This document shows positions 54,725-64,000 of a DNA stretch of 64,000 nucleotides, piece by piece. Within the stretch, counting starts at the first letter, position 1, and each line of letters begins with the position of its first letter. The translations under genes were made by a program, and so were the position numbers. This DNA is from Lophium mytilinum. Taxonomy: Eukaryota; Ascomycota; Dothideomycetes; Mytilinidiales; Mytilinidiaceae. Below the pieces are notes generated by a model, which saw only the letters and a program-made list of their open reading frames with translations, did not search any database and was not told the DNA's origin. The DNA lies in assembly GCA_010093605.1 (NCBI GenBank), contig MU004182.1:1769032-1833031 (forward strand), read 5' to 3'.

Positions 54725-57247
54725 ATGGACACAGAGGATGGGCAGATATTCATAAAGGTGGGACCACATCGAGAGCCGCGCTCTTTGGCGCTTCAACGAT
54801 ACCTTTCTGTGCCCTCAGTATGTGGCTTGATCAGAACTAATCGTCCACAGAATCTGGCCTACTTTGTACGAACTCACGAAAAAGCACTCGCCAACGCCCT
54901 CCAACTGCAGCGCCAGTCTCCTAAAAATGCAGCCCCCTCGGGTGGAGGCCCCGCCTCCCCGACGCCGAACCCACCCTCCAACTCTGCCTCTACCTTCGCG
55001 GCTGCTCTCTCCCTTCCCTACCTCACTTTTACCTCGCAAACGATAAAGCCCGCAAAGCTGACCCTGACCCCGCACCACCTCTTCTACCTCCTCTCCCGCT
55101 TCGAGGAGCTATCGATTCCTGTGGGACCAATGAATATTAGGCTGGAAAACATACACTCCGAGTCAACAAACTATGTCTCGTTCTTGAGCAAGGCACAGAG
55201 GAACAAAAGCAGGGCTTCCGATCGTGACTCGATGCACTCCGTGTCTAGCATACGCAGTGTAATGTCAGGCATGTCTTCGTTGTGGTCTACACTGGGCCTC
55301 GCTTCCAACAGTGCAGCCAAGGCAGAAAAGCAGAAGGCTGCTATCCAAGAGGACTTGAAATACCTCTATTCTGCCTTTACCAAGATTCCGTGTCTACGCC
55401 TTGCGCCTGACCACAAGGCCCGCCTCATCGCAGGCTACGAGGAGTTCCCCTTTGATAGTGCCGTGCCTCTTTTTGCGTTCAAGAACCTGAGTGCCCTCGA
55501 GATCTACGACGTAGACTTCCGCCAATTTTATGGTTGGGATCGACTAGCTGAGCAACTACGGAGCCTCACTGTCAAAAGAGCTGGAGTGGACGACCCGGCC
55601 GATTTGCTGATAAACGTTGTCCTAGACGATATGGACAAACGGAGAAAGAGGTCTGCGAAGGCGCCACCGTCACCCGTCACGCCATGGACTGCGGCTAATC
55701 CTGCTACCAAAAATGTTGACATTGCAAGGTCGCAGACGCCACCGGCATCGCCAGGCGACAGACTGGGACCAAACAGCCCCCAAAGCGTTCCCATGGCGAG
55801 GAGTGGCTCTAGTGAATCCAAGTCCACACCCCGCGCTAGGCAACGGAGTGCATCACCTACGCGACCTCACAGTTCCAGGCATGGTTCGACCAATGTGTAT
55901 GGCAGAGGTAGTATGGGAAATATCCGACGTTCATCCGGAAGCTCAGGATCTAGCGTTCAGTCGGCGACTCCTCGCAATAGCACATCTAATCTGCTGTCCA
56001 CCGCGTGGTTCCCGTCAACCAAGTGGAGATTTTTGAGGCATCTGAGTCTTGCTGACAATGCCTTGACCAACATCTCAACGGCAAGTCTGGCTCCACTGGC
56101 CAACACTTTGCAGTCTTTTGATCTTTCAGCAAACCTCTTCACAGAGATTCCCGACAGTCTGGCTTCATTGACGTCTCTCCGTGCGCTGAATCTTTCGAAC
56201 TGCATGATTGAGTCGCTGCACTCGCTGGGAAGGAGTCCGTTGCCGGCTATAACTACCCTGAACCTCCGTTCCAACCGTCTGGTCTCGCTTGCCGGCGTAG
56301 AGCGGCTGCTGTCTTTGGAGCGTGTTGACTTGCGTGATAACAAGCTAACAGATCCAACCGAAGTTGCTCGTCTGACAGGCATTCCGGAAATACAGGAGAT
56401 CTACGTCAGTCGCAACCCGTTCTGCAAAACACACAGCAACTACCGTGTTACAATCTTCAACCTGTTCCGAAAAACGCCTGGATTTTCTGAAGATATTGTC
56501 ATTGACACCACCGGGCCAGGCTACAGCGAGCGCAAGCAGCTAGTCGATAGGGCGCCGGAACGTCCCAATGTTCCTGTTATGAAAACACCTCCAGAGGACG
56601 ACGTGCGTCCACCTCCACCTCCGCCCAAGCCGCGCCCAGTCTTTGCGGATGTTCCCGGACAGGGGAATATCGAATCCCAGACTCAACCGGCGAGATCACA
56701 CCACCGTTCGAGAAGTGATTATGGGACAGGGGGAACGGGATCGCAAAGACGGCGCAAACCAAAGCGGCGGATAGTAGAGCTGTCGCAAAGCGAGCACGCA
56801 AAGTCTGCAGCTTTACCACCTCTCCCGCCGCCGCCCCACTTCAGCGAACCGCCGCCATCTGACGATGTATACACCAGCCCGGTCAAGCCGCAGCTCCATA
56901 CAGCACAAACAGTATCTGGCGCTTTAACCACCATACACACCCACCCTGATCAAGGGCAACTTCCTCTCATAAACACCACCCTAGCCACCCATCCTAAAGA
57001 CTCGGCAGTGGAGTTTGGTTCGGACTCGACGGTGGACTTTGACGTTAGCAGCGACCTTTACAAAAAGAAAATTGAAGCCTTGCGGCAGGACTTTGGAAGC
57101 ACCTGGCTTACGGCACTTGGGGACGAGTCGTGGGATTCTCAAACCGTGGGAAGCTTTCCCGAGCCGGGCTTCTCTCCTTCGCTCAAGCCGTCTCTGACCC
57201 GTACGCCCAGTCAAGGCATAGTGTCAGGAGGACGAACGCTCGGCTGA
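54725..57247 (+). CDS. Leucine-rich-repeat protein with proline-rich tail
   Basis: The open frame is 840 codons, but 54758-54850 is very likely an intron: GTGGGA donor, AACTAAT branch, CCACAG acceptor, 93 nt, a multiple of three without stops. Removal gives 809 residues and joins DGQIFIK to NLAYFVRTHEKALANAL. A conserved N-terminal helical region is followed by an S/P-rich disordered stretch (about 290-400). Next come about five leucine-rich repeats (LRHLSLADNALTNI, LQSFDLSANLFTEI, LRALNLSNCMIESL, ITTLNLRSNRLVSL, LERVDLRDNKLTD) capped by IQEIYVSRNPFCK. The tail has a PPPPPPKPRP SH3-ligand-like motif, a basic patch RRRKPKRR, and a closing KKKIEALRQDFGSTWLTAL block. It is an adaptor-type fungal protein of unassigned function; I cannot name an orthologue with certainty. 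Confidence 0.87.
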   Translation: MDTEDGQIFIKVGPHREPRSLALQRYLSVPSVCGLIRTNRPQNLAYFVRTHEKALANALQLQRQSPKNAAPSGGGPASPTPNPPSNSASTFAAALSLPYLTFTSQTIKPAKLTLTPHHLFYLLSRFEELSIPVGPMNIRLENIHSESTNYVSFLSKAQRNKSRASDRDSMHSVSSIRSVMSGMSSLWSTLGLASNSAAKAEKQKAAIQEDLKYLYSAFTKIPCLRLAPDHKARLIAGYEEFPFDSAVPLFAFKNLSALEIYDVDFRQFYGWDRLAEQLRSLTVKRAGVDDPADLLINVVLDDMDKRRKRSAKAPPSPVTPWTAANPATKNVDIARSQTPPASPGDRLGPNSPQSVPMARSGSSESKSTPRARQRSASPTRPHSSRHGSTNVYGRGSMGNIRRSSGSSGSSVQSATPRNSTSNLLSTAWFPSTKWRFLRHLSLADNALTNISTASLAPLANTLQSFDLSANLFTEIPDSLASLTSLRALNLSNCMIESLHSLGRSPLPAITTLNLRSNRLVSLAGVERLLSLERVDLRDNKLTDPTEVARLTGIPEIQEIYVSRNPFCKTHSNYRVTIFNLFRKTPGFSEDIVIDTTGPGYSERKQLVDRAPERPNVPVMKTPPEDDVRPPPPPPKPRPVFADVPGQGNIESQTQPARSHHRSRSDYGTGGTGSQRRRKPKRRIVELSQSEHAKSAALPPLPPPPHFSEPPPSDDVYTSPVKPQLHTAQTVSGALTTIHTHPDQGQLPLINTTLATHPKDSAVEFGSDSTVDFDVSSDLYKKKIEALRQDFGSTWLTALGDESWDSQTVGSFPEPGFSPSLKPSLTRTPSQGIVSGGRTLG

Positions 57248-59055
57248 AGCCATATCCCCCTTCAACCACGCCGAGCTATACTCCGAAAGTGTTTCATCCA
57301 GCGAGGCGTCTACGTTTCATCCTTATACCTCCCCTTTCTCTGTCAGTCTCTGCGCGGTTTGTCTCCTCTCGTTCACGGCCATGAATTTACGCATGCATGC
57401 TTTTTGTAGATCATTATGCACGGCGTTGGGGTTCCTTTCGAGCTCGAGCGCCGAGGCTTACCGCTCGCTGTATCCTATTCCTGTTTGCAGCTGTTGATGT
57501 TTCATTCTCTGCCGGTTCTGCTCCTAGTTTTGCTCTAAAACGGTTGCATTGCTTGCATTTGCTTGGTGCTGGAGGGGTTTTATTGGCATGTTTGCGCTGT
57601 TTGCTTGCATTTTTTTCTGGAGAATGTGGTCTGCATGGTTGTATGATAAGGGTTGGGTTTTCCTATGTGTTCTGCAGCGATTCAGCCAGATGATTTCAAG
57701 ACGAGCGATGTGCGGGGGATTGCGTAGAGAAAGGAGACTGGCAGGCTTCCTGGAATGCATATTTAGCTCATTGTTCAGACTGGGGCCGGGCGCTCTAGTT
57801 ATAGTTTGTGTCTGCCCGAATCCAAATGAAGGTTCTTCCAATGTCCCGCTATCTTTTTCACTGTGCATCTCGTATATGATGTCACCGGGCACGTGATCTT
57901 CCCGCGACGACCCCCTCCTCGAACATGAAACCGCCCCTCCGTGGCGACCACGATGGCGCCGCTTCTTCCAGCGGATTCCCAAAGCAGCCGACCGGGAGCC
58001 AGAGCCGCATAAGGCGTGGGCGAGAGTATGTTTCTAGCTAGTTGATGCCTGAAGGGGTCCTCGAAGCGGATCATGCGGACGACGGGCCTCAGGCCTGGCC
58101 TTGCCCGCTGGACACTGAGGCGACACGTAGCGTGGCATTCACGAGGCACGCAGTGTATGTGTATATGTGGATGCGTGTACGTGTATATAAACTGGTGCTT
58201 TGTTCGAGATACAGCTTTGCCACGCAAGTCTAGCGACGTGTAAGACCGGCAGTGTTTCTAAGCTGGCGGGTGCAGCTGGCGGTGCAGCTTTTGTATAGGG
58301 CTCCTTAGCGCCAGCTCCAAGGCCGTTTGTCAGTGAGCAGGGTGAGCGACTGGGGGGCGTCGGGCGTGGGTCGGTCTCTTCTGGCGGCGCTGCTGTCTGT
58401 GCCGGCTGCGATCGCTCTCATCCCTTCACAGCACCGCAGACAACTTTTCTGCTGTCCTCGCTGCCTCTTCTGCTGCCCTGCCTCCATCGAATCCGTTAGC
58501 ATTCCCGCCCTCTGCTGCCGCAAATTGCATCGGTGTCGGCACATTCCTCCCGCACTCGAAATCGCACACTTCCTAAACGAGAGTGGCTCATCGTCCTCAC
58601 TCTGAAACGCAAACTCGACCTCTGCCCAACATCAGCCGCCGCCCACCTCAACACCAACTCCCAACGCCCGCAGTCCTCATTACCCTCCGTCCGGCTCCGC
58701 TGGTCTTGCTGTTGCTCCCTCCGCTGCGACTTTCTGCACCGCAGCCTCCCGCCGCCCGCTGTAGCGGTGAAAGAGCGCATCCCACTCCGTGAGAACCTCG
58801 ACTCTCGCTCCGGTCACAACAACGCCTCCCCACCACCACCGCGCCAGCCTGCCCGCCGCTATCCACAGCGCTGCCGCACACAAACGTTCCCAAATATCCG
58901 CTGCTGAGTCTTCTGTGCTGCACACTCCTGCCAAGTCGCGTGATTCCGGCACCGCCGTTTGGCGTCTTCTGAGGGGCTTCGAGCCAATTCTCTGCACTCG
59001 ACGGCATCGCTGTCCACAGCCTATCTAGAGTTCTGCACATTCACAAGCATCAGAG
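57248..59055. other. Intergenic DNA, LRR 3' flank to PP1 promoter
   Basis: No gene is seen. The left third is T/G-rich with several spurious frames. From about 58400 the plus strand is C/T-rich and G-poor, typical of a fungal promoter leading into a long leader. Confidence 0.45.
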
Positions 59056-59186
59056 GTAAGCTATACATCCCAGCGTGTCTTTCTATTCACTCTGCCCGCA
59101 TGTCGCCCAATGACCAGGCTCCCTCCCCATCTGCGTCATCAAAACAGCTCCCGACGCGATTGCTAACCTTTTCTCCTCCCCACCAG
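59056..59186 (+). other. Probable 5'-UTR intron of PP1
   Basis: A GTAAGC donor at 59056, a TGCTAAC branch site at about 59161-59167, a pyrimidine tract and CACCAG ending at 59186 make a 131-nt intron that leaves a 116-nt leader exon before the ATG. It is inferred from splice signals only. Confidence 0.5.
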
Positions 59187-59302
59187 GCGGCACACACCAC
59201 ACTTGCACCGCAGCGCAATCTCACCACCCCACCTCTTAACCCCCCGCGAGGCTCACTCGCTTCCTCATACTTACCCGCAACAGCCATCAGCAAGCCCCAG
59301 CG

Positions 59303-60520
<1,218 letters not shown>

Positions 60521-62052
60521 CACACTATAAACAGATGAAAAACAATTACGAACTCCTCGTGCAGCAGGTTCGGGCGTCGATAGACATACCCACAACGTTA
60601 TTACGCGCCACCCCCGATCGTCGCCTACAGATGAGCATCGAAGTATCCGCGTCACTCGCCAATATCGTTCCCTACCTTCCTTCGGCAGACACTGGATTAT
60701 TCGACCCTCGAACCCCGACGACCCTCGAGCTCGGCTGCATGTTTAACGCCCACCCATACCTTCACTATCTGTCAAGTTGCGATTTGTCATCCAAGCCCGC
60801 GAAAATCAACGGTACCACAAACTTTACGATGACGAAGGCGAGAAACTCTCTTGGCTCATTTGTGTGTGTTTTGTTGCCCCTCCTTTCTTTTTCCTCCTTT
60901 TCAACAACTGTTTCTGTGTTATGAGATAAAGGGACTTGGGGGGGCGAAACAATTACGAATTAACTGGTCCCTCGAATTGTTCTTTCTGGACATTCCCCCC
61001 CTTTTTTTAGCTTTTGCGTCCCGTCTTTCTGAGAACTCGCCGGGCGGAAAGAATCGTGACGGGGGGGAGTTCTGTTGTGCTTTCTGTTGAAAATGGAACG
61101 ATGGTTTATTAACTTCCACAAGACTCGTGTGCTTTGCTTTAGTGTCTAACCTGCCCCCTGCCCTGCACGTGTCCGATCTGGGCGCTGCTAGATGGAATTG
61201 TATTGTACCTTCACAATTAAACGGCCTTGACGACGGTAAATGTGTGAGTTGGTATGTCCCTAAACGAATTGCTGCCTCGAAAGCTCCCACACCCTTTTCA
61301 ATAACACAAATCTCCTCATGGCTTTCTCACTGTGTGATATAGTGCAGTGAGGTTTTCTTAAGAGGTCCGGGGTGGCGAGGTGAGTGCCGGTGTTGATGTC
61401 GATACTAGATGGGATCCAGAGGTGGTCTCTGGTATAGTACAAGGGCATACTTCTAGACCGTATGAGTGCTATGAGAGCTATATACTACTATCACGAGCAA
61501 GCTCGTTACTGAACAGGTGGTTAGGCAAGAGGTAATCTATCGTTCGCTGCATGGCACTTTGACATCGCGCTTAGATTGTCAACATCCAAAAGTCTAGGGG
61601 GGGAAACTCTATGCGGTGGCGAATGGGTGTAGGAGGGAGGGCCATGGCCTGTGGCCGTCACGTTGGAGGGGAGCGGGAGAGGTACTTCGATGTCATTGGT
61701 GTCATGGGCGATGTTATTGGCGATGCCATTTCTTGTAAGTCTTCACTGTTCACGGAGAGATGGATGGTTCAGGCTGACTTTACTGGATAGATTGGGGTTC
61801 GAGCTTTAATATGGAATCTAGATGTTTTTTTGCTAGAAAATTCAGGGTTTTACTATTTGTCTACGGTGAATGCAATGCTAAGTCCATTCAAATCCAAAAG
61901 ACTAACCCAACGCGTTGAAGTAAACGACTTCATCCATGCGTATCCTAATGCAGCAGAAGGCTTGTAGCACAACCATTAGCGTCAACAGAGAAAGCTAGCA
62001 GATGCCTCTCGTGATTTATTGACAAGGCATCTTTTGAAGGCCCAGTTGAAGC
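60521..62052. other. Intergenic DNA between convergent genes
   Basis: It holds the PP1 3' untranslated region (T-rich, with a C7/T8 run near 60997-61011) and the 3' end of the F-box gene on minus. No gene, repeat or RNA gene was recognised. Confidence 0.5.
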
Positions 62053-63633
62053 CTAGGTCGGCCGAATGATTTGGAAATCAACATTGACGTCCATGAAAGC
62101 TTTCGCCACATTTTTCTGCTCCAAGCTCCCAGCAAACTCCACCTCCTGAATATCCTCAACCAACCGAACCTCATCGGTAGGCGGATGACGAATCGTAAAC
62201 CTCCGCAGCGCGGGCAGATTCCCGGCACGGACGCTCTCCAGAATCTGCTGCACGCGCATCTCAGCCTTCTTCCGATTCACTCTCGCCCAGAGATCCGTGA
62301 CGACCAACTCCTCCAAACACCGCGGCAGCAGGTCCGGCACACCCTCGACGCTGAAATCATATCCCCACAGCATCGCCGCAGCAATCTCGAAGTGCTTCAA
62401 GTTCCGAAAGCCGGCCAGCGAGCCGATCGTTCGCTGAACCTTGCAAATCGTCCCTCCATGTTTGTCGCGCCCGTCGATGACGAGCGTCTCAAGGGTGCGG
62501 TTCTGCGTCATAAGGGCCTGCATGAAGCGCCGGTTAAGCATGCCGCTCTCGGAGATGTGCAACGAACGAAGTTTCTTGCAGGTTGCGAGCGCCTTGCCAA
62601 AGCCGCGGGACATGGATGCGTCGCCGTTGTCGGAGAGTCGCAAGGTGTGGATTCCGGAGAGGTCCTTGTCTGTGTTGGGAGCTGGCTTGAACGTGTATTC
62701 ATCGCCAGGGCGAAATCCCGCCCGTCGGATGTGCAACACGGACGGTAGGGACATCCACGGGCTATCGGATAGGTCATGATTCAAGCACTGCGGCCCGGCG
62801 ATATCAACCTCCTTCAGCTTCGCGAACGTCTGCCGGAGAGGCGAACAGAGGTCTGAGGCTCCGTCGTGCACCCACGGGGTCCGCGTGGCGAGCAAGGCTG
62901 CTTGCGCCAGCGCGCTGCTCAGATCCGGCCACCCGAAGCGCGTGAAGTGGAGTTTGAGGCGTGAGATGTTGGGGACCATGGAGAGCAGCACGGCGAGGAC
63001 GGCGTCGAGGCTACCCATGCGGAGGGCGTTGACCCAAAAGTTGGTCTGGTAGTAGCCGTATGATGCTTGCCCTGCGTTGCCGGAGGAAGGTTTGCAGAAG
63101 GTGTGGCCGTATGGTAGCGCCGCGGCTATGGCTTCGTCTACGAGTGTCTGGACGGTTTGGGGGTCGATCTCCTCCAGGTCTCGCCATCGATCAAGGTGGT
63201 CTTGGGGTTCGCGACGGGGGTCTTTTAGCGAGCGGAGATCGGTGTACGTGATGGATTTGACGAGGTTGGCCAGGTCGGGATATGTGTGGAGGGTAGTGAT
63301 GAGCTGGGCCATTCGTACCCTGTCGTCGTCAGAGGATGTGAAGGAGATGTCTCGGAAAAGTGCTTCACTTCCGATTGCGTTTATCCGCTTGGATACTAGG
63401 GATAGGTTGGCGAGATCGATGCTTGGTATGCTTTCTGCTACTTGGAGAAGAAGCTCATTGGGGAGTGACAGAAGCGGAGCGAGCGAGGCTGGCTGGGGAT
63501 GCTCGCTGGGTAGCACGGTTGAGCTAGGAGAGCTTTCTAGCACCTCCAGCTCCTCTCGTTCTGGCATATGTAAATCAGGTGCTGTAGGGGCTGTATGAGC
63601 ACCCAAAAGGAGGGACTGAATGTCTGGTAGCAT
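62053..63633 (-). CDS. F-box-like protein with LRR-like C-terminal region
   Basis: A single exon of 526 residues. An F-box-like segment begins at about residue 53 (LLSLPNELLLQVAESIPSIDLANLSLVSKRINAIGSEALFRDI). After it come repeated hydrophobic units spaced as in the divergent leucine-rich repeats of fungal F-box proteins (for example IHTLRLSDNG, LRSLHISESG, LETLVIDGRD, LKHFEIAAAM, LEELVVTDLW, LRRFTIRHPP). Such proteins are numerous and fast evolving in filamentous fungi; the substrate cannot be predicted. The start is the first ATG in the frame. Its upstream region runs off the window edge. Confidence 0.85.
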   Translation of the reverse strand: MLPDIQSLLLGAHTAPTAPDLHMPEREELEVLESSPSSTVLPSEHPQPASLAPLLSLPNELLLQVAESIPSIDLANLSLVSKRINAIGSEALFRDISFTSSDDDRVRMAQLITTLHTYPDLANLVKSITYTDLRSLKDPRREPQDHLDRWRDLEEIDPQTVQTLVDEAIAAALPYGHTFCKPSSGNAGQASYGYYQTNFWVNALRMGSLDAVLAVLLSMVPNISRLKLHFTRFGWPDLSSALAQAALLATRTPWVHDGASDLCSPLRQTFAKLKEVDIAGPQCLNHDLSDSPWMSLPSVLHIRRAGFRPGDEYTFKPAPNTDKDLSGIHTLRLSDNGDASMSRGFGKALATCKKLRSLHISESGMLNRRFMQALMTQNRTLETLVIDGRDKHGGTICKVQRTIGSLAGFRNLKHFEIAAAMLWGYDFSVEGVPDLLPRCLEELVVTDLWARVNRKKAEMRVQQILESVRAGNLPALRRFTIRHPPTDEVRLVEDIQEVEFAGSLEQKNVAKAFMDVNVDFQIIRPT

Positions 63634-64000
63634 AGAGCCTGATGCTGCCTGAAGTGAATGATATGATGAGTAGGCAATCAGCTAACTTGTTGAGTAGTGG
63701 GTGAGGTAGGTTGTGTGCTGGCAGCTGATGATCCTCAGGTCTATGCAGTGATCGATAGGCTGCTATATAGTGGAAACTTTGTTGTCAGGCTAAGTGTAAG
63801 GACAATGTGAAGTGAAAGTACGTGTAAGTAGAATGTGAATATTATGTGGCTCCAGGCATACACGGCTCTACCTGAACATCACTCTCGGATTGCTTGATGT
63901 CAGCGCAGGATGGAAGCTGTAAGTTCACTCCTTCCGAATCAGGTTCTTGTCCTTTATAAGTTCGCTCTGCTGGATCTCTCGAAGTGCACTGCAACCAGTG
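63634..64000. other. Right-edge intergenic DNA
   Basis: Upstream region of the minus-strand F-box gene, with a loose series of GTGAA/GTAAG-type words at about 63788-63840. No gene is seen up to the window end. Confidence 0.45.

Noticed and set aside
62071-62748. 225-codon open frame antisense to the right-end F-box gene
   Set aside because: Shadow of the single-exon F-box/LRR-like gene, whose repeats are clear on the other strand.

Overview
The window looks like nuclear DNA of a filamentous ascomycete (Pezizomycotina; a Dothideomycete is my guess, weakly held). The evidence is short spliceosomal introns (46-228 nt, mostly 50-80) with GTRNGT donors, CTRAC-like branch points and YAG acceptors; UapA-type purine permease, separase, PP1 and fungal hybrid histidine kinase genes; well-spaced monocistronic genes on both strands; and Kozak-type CACCATGG starts. 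All gene models below were spliced by eye and every exon chain closes in frame.

Layout. 1-7.5 kb: cytosolic Hsp90, a five-exon F-box protein and a glutathione S-transferase, all on plus. 7.6-15.4 kb: an OPT oligopeptide transporter, a small three-helix membrane protein, a tRNA-derived SINE-like element and a UapA/UapC-type uric acid/xanthine permease, all genes on minus. 16.3-17.8 kb: an ATZ/TRZ-type amidohydrolase, divergent from the permease. 18-22 kb: xylulokinase and a probable mitochondrial CDF metal transporter, minus. 22.9-25.4 kb: a monoacylglycerol-lipase-like hydrolase and an OXNAD1-like flavin/NAD oxidoreductase diverging from a 248-bp gap. 26.2-29.3 kb: a secreted PAF-acetylhydrolase-like enzyme and a four-helix membrane protein. 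29.8-36.5 kb: separase. 37.4-41.3 kb: a hybrid histidine kinase, minus. 43.1-49.1 kb: an FBXO31-like F-box protein and a large coiled-coil protein. 49.1-54.7 kb: a gene-poor stretch with a tandem array of about 110-bp units and then GC-rich DNA. 54.7-60.5 kb: a leucine-rich-repeat protein and PP1 catalytic subunit. 62.0-63.6 kb: a third F-box-like protein on minus.

Most loci are housekeeping or cell-cycle genes (Hsp90, separase, PP1, three F-box proteins) without operon-like linkage. The exception is the permease/amidohydrolase pair. Their shared 924-bp intergenic region carries an exact TCGG-N6-CCGA palindrome, the published site of the purine-pathway activator UaY, together with GATA-factor motifs. 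This suggests a two-gene purine uptake and deamination module under purine and nitrogen control, and it is the best candidate here for an undescribed small system. The other structures without explanation are the 110-bp satellite-like array, the SINE-like element, and repeated TACCTAGGTA palindromes in intergenic DNA.
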